Positions 10,964 to 21,075 of a stretch of DNA of 64,000 nt are shown piece by piece. How positions within the stretch are numbered: the stretch's first letter is position 1; every line of letters begins with the position of its first letter. The stretch covers positions 1 to 64,000 of the forward strand of contig NZ_JAFKFW010000009.1 in assembly GCF_017308015.1 (NCBI RefSeq), written 5' to 3'. The position numbers and the translations under genes are program-made. Source of the stretch: Allobosea sp. GTDB lineage: Bacteria; Pseudomonadota; Alphaproteobacteria; Rhizobiales; Beijerinckiaceae. A model generated the notes under the pieces. The model saw only the letters and a list, made by a program, of their open reading frames with translations, made no database searches and was not told where the DNA came from.

Positions 10964-12278
10964 CCTAACAGGGTGATGAAATAGGCCCGTGCGGCGCGGT
11001 TTCGCTCCTATCACGGGCCGTCTTCGAAGCCGTTTCGGCGGTCGTCTCGGAGCGTCTGGCCGCGCCTCGCCCTCGTTTCAGGCCGCCAGGAGCTTGGGGA
11101 GCCTGACGAGGTTGTAGGCGGCGGCAGCGAACGTGAAGGCGAAGCGCACTTTGGCGAGCCCTCGGACCTTCGTTTTCCTCTGCCCGGCCGAGCCTTTGAT
11201 CCAACCGAACACCTCTTCGATCCGCTTCCTCACCCGGATGCTCGTGGCGTATCCGGGGTGCCGCGTCGTTCTGACGTCGATTGCCGATCGTCGGCCCGCG
11301 GTGTTCTGGGCGATGTGCGGCGTCGCGCCGAGTTCCCGGAGATCCTCGACGAAGTCGCGCGTGTCGAAGCCGCGATCCGCGTCGACCGTGATCCGACGCT
11401 TGCCCGAGGGCGATGTGACGCCCTTGATCATCTCGACCGCCGCCATCCGCTCGGCGTGCTCCGACACACGGGTGGTTTCGGCGTCGACGACGAGACCGTT
11501 GCGGTTCTCCATCAGGACGTGGCCCATATAGCAGAGGACCGCGCCGGTGCCGGGGCTCTTGCGATAGAGCATCGCGTCGGGATCGGTGGTCGAGGCATGC
11601 GTCGCGTTCGAGCGCTTCTCGCCGTGAAAGTCGACTTCGCCATTGCGGACGGCATTCCGGTCACTGGTCGAGCCGCCGCTCGGCGGTGGATCCTGCCCAT
11701 CGCCGCCGTCCTTCGGGCGGAAGCTCTTCATCGATGCCCAGGCCTCGATCAGGGTGCCGTCAACCGAGAAGTGCTCGGTCGAGAGGAGCCGCTTCACGCG
11801 AGGCTGATCGAGGATGGCGGCGAGCACTGCGACGGCGACGTCACCATCGAGCAGACGGTCGCGGTTCTTCGAGAAGGTCGAGGCATCCCAGACCCGGTCG
11901 TCGATGCCGAGCCCGACGAACCAGCGGAACGACAGATCGAAGTCGAGCCGCTCGACCAGAAGCCGCTCCGAGCGGATGGCGTAGAACAGTTGCAGCAGCA
12001 TGGCCCGGAGCAGTTGCTCGGGCGGGATCGAGGGACGGCCAATCCGCGCATAGAGCCCGGCGAAGTCGGCATCGAGCGTGGCGAGCGCCTCGTTCACAAT
12101 CGCGCGGATCGCTCGCAGCGGATGCTTCGGCGGAATCCGGCTCTCCAGGTCGACGTAGCTGAACAGCGATCCCGCTCTCTCGTCCGTTCCGCGCATCGAA
12201 CCTCTCCGTCCGCTCCGGAAGGACGGAATCACGCCAACACGCCGTTGGGAAGTGCCTTTTTCAGTAGCCTGCTAACGC
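10964..12278 (-). mobile_element. IS5-like insertion sequence
   Basis: One transposase gene flanked by imperfect terminal inverted repeats: left end around 10966-10986 (TAACAGGGTGATGAAATAGGC) and right end around 12255-12275, whose complement reads TAGCAGGCTACTGAAAAAGGC; 15 of these 21 positions match. The outer limits are approximate and no target duplication could be fixed. The element splits a divergent intergenic region between ribA and trpB but leaves both presumed promoters outside. Confidence 0.75.
11078..12196 (-). CDS. IS5-family DDE transposase
   Basis: 372 residues. Typical opening MRGTDERAGSLFSYVDLESR, then the N-terminal helical domain with QLLRAMLLQLFYAIRSERLLVERL, and a DDE core with SVDGTLIEAWAS, DADRGFDTRDFV and the C-terminal RIEEVFGWIKGSAG (glutamate). 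It appears intact. ATG at 12196 was preferred to 12232 because it matches the usual start. Confidence 0.9.
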   Translation of the reverse strand: MRGTDERAGSLFSYVDLESRIPPKHPLRAIRAIVNEALATLDADFAGLYARIGRPSIPPEQLLRAMLLQLFYAIRSERLLVERLDFDLSFRWFVGLGIDDRVWDASTFSKNRDRLLDGDVAVAVLAAILDQPRVKRLLSTEHFSVDGTLIEAWASMKSFRPKDGGDGQDPPPSGGSTSDRNAVRNGEVDFHGEKRSNATHASTTDPDAMLYRKSPGTGAVLCYMGHVLMENRNGLVVDAETTRVSEHAERMAAVEMIKGVTSPSGKRRITVDADRGFDTRDFVEDLRELGATPHIAQNTAGRRSAIDVRTTRHPGYATSIRVRKRIEEVFGWIKGSAGQRKTKVRGLAKVRFAFTFAAAAYNLVRLPKLLAA

Positions 12279-12464
12279 TCGACCACGATGAGGGACGATC
12301 AATCTGAAGATCGCGGCATACCTGGCTCATCAGGAGTTTGCAGGACGGCTCGCTGCAACGAACGATACCTGGGCGTCGGTGCGTTTGGCCCTACCGCTGT
12401 TCGGAGGCGGCGCAAAGCGTCGAGGATACCAGCTCCTCGACGGTCCGAATATCGAATTCCGAGG

Positions 12465-12492
12465 AGATCTAAAGTGACTCCCAGAACGTATG
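12465..12492 (+). promoter_or_regulatory. Possible weak ECF11-type promoter of trpB
   Basis: AGATCT, exactly 16 bases, CGTATG, 44 bases ahead of the trpB ATG. The spacing and the -10 fit the other sites in the region, but the -35 matches only four of six positions, so this is tentative. Confidence 0.4.
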
Positions 12493-12535
12493 ACACGCAA
12501 CATTTCCTACATTGCATCAGGGGATAAAACCTATC

Positions 12536-13783
<1,248 letters not shown>

Positions 13784-13903
13784 TATCTGGACAAATAATT
13801 TGCAAAAATTATGTAGTTTCAGACAATATTGCATTGAAGCTGATCGAAATTTTGCGCCGAATAATTAACGTGAACTACAACTCGAATTCAAGCAACCGGC
13901 CAT

Positions 13904-15471
13904 TTAATTATAATCGAACAGGTTACTGCGAAATTTTTGAGGTCTATTTTCATTGATCTGCTCTAGAAAATCACGAGCGTCTCGCCGCACGGCAGCAATT
14001 TTAACCGGCTCCATGTGGTCGAGAGTCCGGTAAGCCATTTTCATGCGCGGGTTTCGTGAAAGTGCACTGCGGTTTTGGATCAGAAAGTTCCAGTAAAGAA
14101 AATTGAAAGGGCAGGCACCCCTACCAGTCTTAATTTTGGGATCATAGACGCATCTTTGACAATAATTCGACATCCGATTGATGTATGCGCCTGAGGCGGC
14201 ATACGGCTTGGAACTCAGTAGCCCGCCATCGGCGAACGTGACCATTCCGTGGACGTTTGGAAGCTCAACCCACTCAAATGCATCGGCATAGAATGCGAGG
14301 TACCATTCCTCGATCTCGGCTGGATTTACTCCTGCCAGAAGCGCGAAATTTCCAGTGACCATCAGTCTTTGAATATGATGGGCATATGCGCTGCGCTTGG
14401 TATCCTCGATCGCACACTTCAGGCAATGCATGTCTGTTTCGCCCGACCAGTAAAACCAGGGAAGCTGTCTCGTTGCGGATAGGGCATTCCTGCTCTTGTA
14501 TCCTGGCATTTCCAGCCAGTAGATGCCTCGAACATATTCACGCCAGCCCAGTATCTGACGGATGAACCCCTCTGCAGCGTTGAGCGGCACGCTACCGCTT
14601 CGGAACGCGGCTTCAGCAGCGATACAAACTTCCCATGGTTTGAGGAGGCCGATATTGAGATACGGCGATAGGACTGCGTGAAACAGAAACGGCTCGTCTG
14701 CGGCCATCGCATCTTGATAGTCTCCGAACAACGGCAAATAGAATTCTATAAAGTGCGCTAGGGCAACCAGCGCATCTTCTCTGGAAACCGCCCAATTAAA
14801 TGCATCAATATTACCGAAATTATCTGGATAACACCGGTTGGTTAGCATTATGACCTCAGCGGTGATCTCATCGATATCAAAGCAAATGCGCTTTGGAGGT
14901 TGGATCGATGCCGGCAGCGGCTTCCGATTGGATGTGTCAAGGTTCCCGGTGCCGCCAGCGGGATAATCACCATCCATGAGTAGACCGGTTCGCCGACGCA
15001 TCTCCCGATAGAAATATTCCATACGGTAATCCTTGCGGCCGTCCGCCCAAGCCCGGAAGTCCGCGATCGAGCATAGGAAGCGATCGTCGGCACGAATCTC
15101 GATAGGTCGGTCGAACCTCCCGCCCCAGTCATCCATCATGCGTCGGACCCGCCACTCGCCGGGCTCGGTAATCACAATTCGATCTGGATTATGGCGCTCT
15201 ATGGCGCGGTCCAGCTCCGCCGAGAAGGAACCGGTATTGCCCGCGTCCCCAAGCGCGACGTAGTCGACTTCGATGCCGGCGCTCCGAAGCTCATTCGCGA
15301 AGTGCCGCATCGCTGAAAGAATGAAAGCAATCTTTTGCTTATGGTGTGGCACGTAGGTCGTCTCTTCAACGACCTCAACCATCAAACGATGTCGGTATCG
15401 CGATCGATTCCTGTGAGCGAGCTGATATTAGGGCTAAGCTGATCGCCCAGGATAAAAATCAGTTTTCTCAT
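13904..15471 (-). pseudogene. phrB: Iron-sulfur (6-4) photolyase/CryPro, single-base frameshift
   Basis: FeS-BCP photolyase (deoxyribodipyrimidine photolyase-related family), which repairs 6-4 photoproducts with FAD, a lumazine antenna and a 4Fe-4S cluster. The start MRKLIFILGDQLSPN is at 15471 but the frame ends after ...DRDTDIV at 15382. The rest (MVEVVEETTYVPHHKQK... to YN) continues in another frame from 15385: GTT-TGATG where GTT-CTG-ATG is expected, so one base is missing. Apart from this the protein is complete, with cluster cysteines in HCLKC and in CQRC...GACPF near the end. It is translationally coupled (ATGA) to the DUF2256 gene. Either a very recent mutation or a sequencing error. 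Confidence 0.88.
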
Positions 15472-15617
15472 CTCTGAAGCGGCTTTCCTTTTGTGTCTCG
15501 GCAGCGCTTCGAGCAATATGTGACCTGCTCCCAGTTGCGCGCCCATTTTCTGCGCCAGCTGAATTGTCGGCGGCAAACCGGGCACTTCTTACTTGGAAGG
15601 TCGATTTTTCGGCGCAT
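15468..15617 (-). CDS. DUF2256 small zinc-finger-like protein
   Basis: 49 residues, MRRKIDLPSKKCPVC then FSWRRKWARNWEQVTYCSKRCR. Two CxxC/CxxxC pairs suggest a zinc site. DUF2256 proteins are regularly encoded beside cryptochrome/photolyase genes; function unknown. Its stop overlaps the start of the iron-sulfur photolyase gene by ATGA. The gene follows the classical photolyase by 94 bases on the same strand, so it is probably part of the same operon. Confidence 0.85.
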   Translation of the reverse strand: MRRKIDLPSKKCPVCRRQFSWRRKWARNWEQVTYCSKRCRDTKGKPLQR

Positions 15618-15711
15618 TCGAGCCCTGCGTTTTGTCCTTTGGCATGGCAGGTCCGTATGGGTTGTTGCCTCAGCCTGCTGAATTCGTGGGGATGAACTTT
15701 GCTCGTTTGCC

Positions 15712-17169
15712 TCAGCCCAGCGCTTCAAACGCGTCGAGCGCGCGGCGACGAGCAAAATCGTGGTCGACGATGCGCGTGGGATACCCTTCGACTGCGGATG
15801 ATGCCTGCCACGGGCGATGAACATCTTGTGGAGGCAGACCCGATAATTCTGGTAGCCAAGCTTTCGCGTAATGCCCACCGCAATCGAATTTTTCCCCCTG
15901 AAGAGTGGGGTTGAAGATGCGGAAGTAGGGCGCCGCGTCTGCGCCCGATCCGGCAACCCATTGCCAGCTCGCCGCATTGTTGGCCTGGTCGGCGTCGACC
16001 AGAGTATCCCAAAACCAAGCCTCACCCTGGCGCCAGTCGATGAGGAGATGCTTGACCAAGAACGATGCGACCACCATGCGAACCCGGTTGTGCATCCACC
16101 CCGTGGTCCACAGCTGACGCATGCCAGCATCGACCAGAGGATAACCGGTATTCCCAACTTGCCACGCTCGCAGCGAAACGGGATCCTCTCGCCACGGCAT
16201 CCGGTCGAACTTCGACTGGAGGTTTCGGGCGGCTAAGGTCGGATTATGATACAGTAAATAATATGAGAATTCTCGCCAGCCCAGCTCGGACTGGAATTTC
16301 TCCAGGTTCCGGTAAGATTTTACGTCGCTTTCAGAATTCTTTGATTCAGCTGCATGCCATATCTGCCGAGGCGAAATATTTCCGAAGCGCAAGTAGGGGG
16401 AAAGGCGAGATGTCGTTGGCCTATCGGGAAAGTCCCTGCACTCGGCATATGTATCGAAATGGTTATCTAGAAAATGCCTGAGCTGCGTTTGGGCACCGGT
16501 CTCGCCAGGTTGCCAATTGGAACGGAGGCCGCCTGACCAATCGGGTCCCCGAGGCGCAAGGCGGAGCTCGGACAGAGCGACAGCCCCAGGCGGATTGTCA
16601 CCAAAGTCACCCAAATCCTGCAGTGCTGCTGGAGCCGGTTGCGGCTGTGCAGGGTCGCCCGCTTGATAAGCTGCGCGCCAAAATGCGGAAAACGTTCGAA
16701 AAGGCTCGCCGGATTGGGTTTTGATCGCTGCCGGGTCGTATAGCAAAGAGCCGTTAAAGGTGAGAGCATCGATGCGACGCTGCTCAAGCGACAATTGTAC
16801 GGCCGAATCCACCCTTCGTTCGGCTTCGCCGTATCGATCATTCCAGTAAACGATGGCCGCTTGGCTAATGTTAGCGAGGCGTGGGATCAATTCGGACGCA
16901 CGACCCCGATAGATTGAAAGACGCGTGCCGCGCTGACGCAGGTCCTTGTCCAGATTCTCCAGCGCGCCATGGAGCCACCATTTTGCTGCCGCTCCGAGAG
17001 GACGCAGGCCGTCAGATTCTTCGTCGTACACAAAAACGCAGCGGATTCTCCGGCCGCTTTGTGCCGCGGCAGATAAAGCGGGATTGTCGCATAGCCGCAG
17101 ATCATCGCGAAACCAGACGATCACCGGAGCTTCCGCCGGATGCAAATTCGCGAAAGATGCCATCAGCAT
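15712..17169 (-). CDS. phr: Deoxyribodipyrimidine photolyase (class I)
   Basis: 485-residue light-driven DNA repair enzyme for cyclobutane dimers. N-terminal antenna domain begins IVWFRDDLRLCDNPAL; the FAD domain shows SELGWREFSYYLLYHNP, TGYPLVDAGMRQLWTTGWMHNR and the C-terminal NAASWQWVAGSGADAAPYFRIFNP. ATG at 17169 was chosen because TAAGGCAA precedes it and it lies 17 bases behind the upstream hydrolase gene; upstream codons would run into that gene. Expected to be induced by photo-oxidative stress through the promoter ahead of the hydrolase. Confidence 0.95.
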   Translation of the reverse strand: MLMASFANLHPAEAPVIVWFRDDLRLCDNPALSAAAQSGRRIRCVFVYDEESDGLRPLGAAAKWWLHGALENLDKDLRQRGTRLSIYRGRASELIPRLANISQAAIVYWNDRYGEAERRVDSAVQLSLEQRRIDALTFNGSLLYDPAAIKTQSGEPFRTFSAFWRAAYQAGDPAQPQPAPAALQDLGDFGDNPPGAVALSELRLAPRGPDWSGGLRSNWQPGETGAQTQLRHFLDNHFDTYAECRDFPDRPTTSRLSPYLRFGNISPRQIWHAAESKNSESDVKSYRNLEKFQSELGWREFSYYLLYHNPTLAARNLQSKFDRMPWREDPVSLRAWQVGNTGYPLVDAGMRQLWTTGWMHNRVRMVVASFLVKHLLIDWRQGEAWFWDTLVDADQANNAASWQWVAGSGADAAPYFRIFNPTLQGEKFDCGGHYAKAWLPELSGLPPQDVHRPWQASSAVEGYPTRIVDHDFARRRALDAFEALG

Positions 17170-17186
17170 TTGCCTTAGAGTTGAAG

Positions 17187-18077
17187 CTAAGTTCCCATAA
17201 CCGGACGCGTTGACGTCTTTAGAAATACGACGACGTCGTCGAGGACCGGCGCTTGCCACTGCAGAATCCGGGACAGAGAAGTGGCCGTACCAGCATGGCC
17301 GAGCCCCTGGTAGACCTTCAGAGAGACCGATCGCGCGCCCGCCTCTCGGAGCGCCAGCGCAAGCCGCTCGCTGTTGTGCGGAAGGACCGTCGTGTCCTCC
17401 GATCCCGTGGCCAGAAAGACCGGCGGTGCGTCGCGCCTGGCAAAGTTGATCGGCTGCGTCCGGGCGGGGTCGCGCGCATTACCGAACGCCTCCTTCGTCA
17501 CGTCGATATCGAATGGGAGAAAGTCGTAAGGGCCGGACAGACCGACCATCGACCGGATATCGCCGCCACGCATGCCCACGGAGGCGAGATAGCGTTGGTC
17601 CAGCGTCAGCATCATCGCGTTGTAGGCGCCCGCCGAATGTCCCATCAGGTGGATCGCCTCCGGGGCGCCGCCGAAGCGCGCGATGTTGTCACGCACGAAA
17701 CGTAGTGCCTGCGCGCCGTCCTCGATGAAGGTGGGAAAGCGGACCTCCGGGATCAGGCGATAATCAGCGATCACGGTGACGAAGCCGCGAGCGGACAGCG
17801 CGTCTCCCACGAAGGAATAGGTGTCCTTGGCGCCATTGGCCCAGGACCCGCCATAAATGAAGAAGACCACCGGCTTCGGCGCGCTCCCGCCGCCGGAAGG
17901 CACGTAGATATCCATGCGTTGCCGCGGATGCGGGCCATAGGCTACATCACGTGCCCCGTTGGTCAGGCGTCCCGGTCGCAGGGCGGCGCATGCTGACAGG
18001 CCGAGCCCAGCCAGCAGGGGCGCGATCGTACGTCGGACAATCCGGGTCGTAATGGTCGGTTCGGTGCAAAGAAGCAT
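17187..18077 (-). CDS. Alpha/beta hydrolase, predicted lipoprotein
   Basis: 296 residues. The N-terminus has an arginine-rich segment, a hydrophobic stretch and a lipobox (LGLSAC), so an exported lipoprotein is likely. The catalytic serine is in GHSAG (residues ~146-150), with an oxyanion-hole motif YGGSW in place of the usual HGG, and a late histidine in GLGHAG. BD-FAE-like carboxylesterase; substrate unknown. First gene of an operon with the photolyase genes. A sigma-ECF-type -10 box ends seven bases before the ATG, so the message may be leaderless. Confidence 0.85.
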   Translation of the reverse strand: MLLCTEPTITTRIVRRTIAPLLAGLGLSACAALRPGRLTNGARDVAYGPHPRQRMDIYVPSGGGSAPKPVVFFIYGGSWANGAKDTYSFVGDALSARGFVTVIADYRLIPEVRFPTFIEDGAQALRFVRDNIARFGGAPEAIHLMGHSAGAYNAMMLTLDQRYLASVGMRGGDIRSMVGLSGPYDFLPFDIDVTKEAFGNARDPARTQPINFARRDAPPVFLATGSEDTTVLPHNSERLALALREAGARSVSLKVYQGLGHAGTATSLSRILQWQAPVLDDVVVFLKTSTRPVMGT

Positions 18078-18084
18078 GCAAGCC

Positions 18085-18112
18085 TATACGCTGCCCTCAT
18101 CAGAATGGATTT
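18085..18112 (-). promoter_or_regulatory. ECF11-type promoter of the hydrolase-photolyase operon
   Basis: Minus strand: AAATCC, 16 bases, CGTATA. The same hexamers and spacing occur in front of the FAD amine oxidase gene. Seven bases separate the -10 from the ATG at 18077. Confidence 0.68.
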
Positions 18113-18144
18113 CCTGGCCTATCGTTCTCGATCGCCGGCGGCTC

Positions 18145-18172
18145 TGAACCAAGAGCGCGAAAGCGACGTATC
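18145..18172 (+). promoter_or_regulatory. ECF11-type promoter of the DUF2177 gene
   Basis: TGAACC, 16 bases, CGTATC, 26 bases ahead of the ATG at 18199, which has its own GGAGG. It lies back to back with the minus-strand promoter at 18085-18112. Confidence 0.72.
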
Positions 18173-18198
18173 TCTTCGCAGAACCTCTGGAGGTCACG

Positions 18199-18612
18199 AT
18201 GAGCTTCGTTGCCGGTTATCTCGCTTTTCTTGTCGCTTTCGGCATTTGTGACGCCATCTGGCTGAGCACCATGGCGGCCAAACTCTATCGCCCTGCGCTC
18301 GGTGACCTTCTTCTGGAACAGGTACGCTATTGGCCGGCGGCACTGTTTTATTTCGGCTTCCCGCTCGGCGTAGTCCATTTTGCGCTGATGCCCGCGCTGC
18401 GTGACGGAAGCGCGGGCGCCGCCTTGCTCAATGGCGCACTTATCGGCCTGCTGGCCTATGCAACCTACGACCTGACCAACTACGCCACGCTGCGGCCCTG
18501 GACGCTGACGATCACGCTCGTCGACCTCGTCTATGGCACCGTCGTCGTCGGCCTGTGCACATGGGTCGCTTTCGTCATCGTCCGCCGCCTTGCCGGCTGG
18601 GGCTGGGTCTAG
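18199..18612 (+). CDS. DUF2177 membrane protein
   Basis: 137 residues with four predicted membrane helices (starting FVAGYLAFLVAFGICDAIWLS). Recognised as DUF2177, often found in ChrR-linked stress clusters; function unknown. Ribosome binding site CTGGAGGT. Divergent from the hydrolase-photolyase operon, and its end faces the methyltransferase gene, so it is a single-gene unit with its own predicted ECF promoter. Confidence 0.8.
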   Translation: MSFVAGYLAFLVAFGICDAIWLSTMAAKLYRPALGDLLLEQVRYWPAALFYFGFPLGVVHFALMPALRDGSAGAALLNGALIGLLAYATYDLTNYATLRPWTLTITLVDLVYGTVVVGLCTWVAFVIVRRLAGWGWV

Positions 18613-18632
18613 TCTCCAGCCCGGCCAAGCCG

Positions 18633-19655
18633 TCAAACTGCGCGCAGCCTGTAGTGATGGACGCCCCAGGCATCGCCCTGAGCATGGCCGAACAGTCCGC
18701 TCGTCGCCAGGAAGAACAGCCGCCAGCGCCGGCGCCAGATCGGCGCATCCGCGCCATAGGTTTCGCGCAGGATCGGATCGATCGTCGCGAGATTGCGATC
18801 GAAATTCGCCAGCCAGTCCTCGGCTGTGGCGCGGTAATGCTCGCCGCTCCAGCGCCATTCGTCCTCGACCGTGAAGAGATCGGGGAATTGGTGCGCCAGC
18901 GTCGCGCTCGGCATCAGGCCGCCGGTGAAGAAATGCTGCGCGATCCAGTCGCTGGTATCGGCCACATCAAATCGATAGCAGCCCTGCCGGTGGGCAAAGA
19001 CGTGGATGAAGAGCCGGCCGTCCGGCTTCAGCCAGCCACGTACCCGCCCGAGCAGTTCGCGCCAATTCGCCATATGCTCGAACATCTCGACCGAAACGAC
19101 GCGATCAAAAGTCTGAGGCGAAGAAAAGTTATTGATGTCTGCCGTAATAACTCTCAAATTTAAGACGCTACGGCGCCGTGCTTCCTGTTCGATAAAATTC
19201 CGCTGCGAATTTGAGTTGGATACGGCTGTGATTTGAGCCTTGGGATAGCGTTCCGCTAACCACAGCGACAGGGAACCCCAACCACAACCAAGCTCCAGAA
19301 TTCGTTGTCCGTCCAAAATATCCGCATGCTCTGCGGTCAATTTCAGAGCGTTCTGCTCAGCCACCGTGAGCGTGTCGTGGCGACTGTTGTAATAGCAGCA
19401 TGAGTATTTTAGCCGCAAACCGAGAATCTGAACAAAGAATGTATCAGGCAGTTCATAATGCTGTTTATTGGCCGCGTCAGTATGGACGGCAATAGGAAGG
19501 GCAGCCATTTCACGTGCGAAGGACTCAGTATTTGCCGGATCAACCTTAAGCGAACGATCTGTAGCCCGCACCAGGGACGCAATAACAGCACGGCTTACAA
19601 AGTCGGGAACCGGAAGCCGTTCTCCCCAAGCCGAAAGCTTCTGCATGATCGTCAT
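18633..19655 (-). CDS. CFA-synthase-like SAM methyltransferase (first copy)
   Basis: 340 residues with the SAM motif LELGCGWGSLSLWLAE and the post-motif VVSVEMFEHM of the cyclopropane-fatty-acyl-phospholipid synthase family. It lacks the N-terminal lipid-binding region of classical CFA synthases, as in the shorter family members. ATG at 19655 overlaps the DUF1295 stop (ATGA), ruling out longer upstream starts. Part of the sigma-chrR-DUF1295-cfa operon. Likely methylates a fatty acyl chain of membrane lipids. The internal stretch at 19130-19600 is noticeably more AT-rich than its flanks. Confidence 0.88.
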   Translation of the reverse strand: MTIMQKLSAWGERLPVPDFVSRAVIASLVRATDRSLKVDPANTESFAREMAALPIAVHTDAANKQHYELPDTFFVQILGLRLKYSCCYYNSRHDTLTVAEQNALKLTAEHADILDGQRILELGCGWGSLSLWLAERYPKAQITAVSNSNSQRNFIEQEARRRSVLNLRVITADINNFSSPQTFDRVVSVEMFEHMANWRELLGRVRGWLKPDGRLFIHVFAHRQGCYRFDVADTSDWIAQHFFTGGLMPSATLAHQFPDLFTVEDEWRWSGEHYRATAEDWLANFDRNLATIDPILRETYGADAPIWRRRWRLFFLATSGLFGHAQGDAWGVHHYRLRAV

Positions 19656-20491
19656 GACGTCGCTCCTTTCGGCGGCAGCGGGATCAGGGCGCTGGTTCGA
19701 TGCTGGTAGGCGCGATAGGCCGCGCCGTGCTTGGCGAGCATGTGCTCTTCCAGGGGCGGTATGCCGGAAATGCGGGTCAGCAGCAGCGTGATGCAGGCCG
19801 GGGCCAGCAAGGCGAGCCAGCCCCAGGGGTAGCCGGTCGCGAGCGCGATCACTGGATACGAACACCAGAGCAGGCACTCGAAGAAGTAGTTGGGGTGCCG
19901 TGACCAGCGCCACAGGCCATGGTCGCAGACGCCGCCCGCTCCCGAGCGCGCGAAGGCCCGCAATTGCCCGTCGGCAATGGCGCCTCCTGCAAGGCCGGCG
20001 GCAAACACGGCGACACCGGCCAAATCCCGCCAGCTCAGCGAAGGCGCGGGACTATGTGCCGCGAGGATGATCCCCAGCCCCAGGGGAATGCTGACCAGCG
20101 CCTGCATCTGCAGCAGCCGGGCCAGTTGCTGCGGTGCGGCGTTGCCCCAGTCCCGCTTCAGCTTCGCATAGCGGGGATCTTCGGTGATGCCGGCGGTGCG
20201 TCGCGCGATGTGCAGGCCGAGCCGAAGCGCCCAGGCCAATGCGAGCCCGGCCACGACGAGGCGTCGTGGCATCGGCCCCGCCCCGAAGGGCAGCAAGGCG
20301 CCGGCAACCCCCGTCAGCCCCAATCCGAGAGTCCAGACCACGTCGATCCAGCCGGAATTGCCGGTGCGACGCTCGACCAGCGTCGCCAAGGCCATGAAGG
20401 CCGACATGGCTACGGCCACGAAGACAAGAGCCGCTGCGAAGGATGCGATCGTCAAAACCGCACCAGCGGTTGCAGCAGGCGGCCGAGCCAT
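19652..20491 (-). CDS. DUF1295 membrane protein
   Basis: 279 residues with about seven membrane helices and the steroid-reductase/methyltransferase-like C-terminal signature RWSRHPNYFFECLLW. DUF1295 proteins are related to isoprenylcysteine methyltransferases and steroid 5-alpha reductases; the reaction here is unknown. The start overlaps the 3' end of chrR by 40 bases, so the operon is continuous. With two CFA-like enzymes and a FAD oxidase nearby, a part in acyl-chain modification is an inference. Confidence 0.8.
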   Translation of the reverse strand: MARPPAATAGAVLTIASFAAALVFVAVAMSAFMALATLVERRTGNSGWIDVVWTLGLGLTGVAGALLPFGAGPMPRRLVVAGLALAWALRLGLHIARRTAGITEDPRYAKLKRDWGNAAPQQLARLLQMQALVSIPLGLGIILAAHSPAPSLSWRDLAGVAVFAAGLAGGAIADGQLRAFARSGAGGVCDHGLWRWSRHPNYFFECLLWCSYPVIALATGYPWGWLALLAPACITLLLTRISGIPPLEEHMLAKHGAAYRAYQHRTSALIPLPPKGATS

Positions 20492-21075
20492 CCCTGCAAC
20501 TGCACACTACCGGTCATTGCGACGATGCAGGTGCAGCCCTCGACGGGATCGACCCGCGGTGTGTGGTCATGCTCGGCATCGGCCTCGTCGAAATCGCCGG
20601 CCGCGTAGCGCCCGTATTCGTGCTCATAGGCGCCGGCGAGGATCGTAGTCCATTCGAACCCGGTATGCTTGTGGTGCGGCAGAGAGATTCCGGGCCCGGC
20701 GCGCAGCATGAAGACGCGCGCATCCGCTCCGGGAACCTCGACGCGTCGCATGGCGATGCGGATGCCGATTGGGCGCCAGGGGCCGAGCCCATAGGGGCGC
20801 AGCACCTTCGGCATCCCCTCGGACATCGGGGCGGCCTCAACCGACGCTCCCTCGGGTCGTGCTGCAGTGGCCACAGGGCTTGGGCCGGAAGCCATTGCGA
20901 CGGGCTCGGCCGCATCCAGCAGCGCGCCTTGCACCGCGCGAAGCTCGCGGAGGCGGCCGCGGCTCTCCTGGTCCGCCTCGATATGACAGGCGACGACGAC
21001 CGCGAGGCCTTCGTCGAGCTGGCCCACTGCGAAGGCGGCAAGCGTCTCGTCGGACGGGCGATGCAAAATGCTCAT
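20452..21075 (-). CDS. chrR: ChrR-type anti-sigma factor, zinc cysteines missing
   Basis: 207 residues. In Rhodobacter ChrR the N-terminal domain binds sigma with zinc held by His6, His31, Cys35 and Cys38, and a C-terminal cupin domain is needed to respond to singlet oxygen. Here His31 is followed by IEADQES, so both cysteines are replaced (Asp35, Ser38); a cysteine instead precedes His31. The cupin ligands are all kept: His135 and His137 in HHKHTGFE, Glu141 and His171 in HDHTP. The start overlaps the sigma gene's stop (ATGA). Probably still the partner of the upstream sigma factor, but with an altered or absent N-terminal zinc site. Confidence 0.88.
   Translation of the reverse strand: MSILHRPSDETLAAFAVGQLDEGLAVVVACHIEADQESRGRLRELRAVQGALLDAAEPVAMASGPSPVATAARPEGASVEAAPMSEGMPKVLRPYGLGPWRPIGIRIAMRRVEVPGADARVFMLRAGPGISLPHHKHTGFEWTTILAGAYEHEYGRYAAGDFDEADAEHDHTPRVDPVEGCTCIVAMTGSVQLQGWLGRLLQPLVRF

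Noticed and set aside
11258..12307. + strand open frame across the IS5 element
   Set aside because: Antisense of the transposase.
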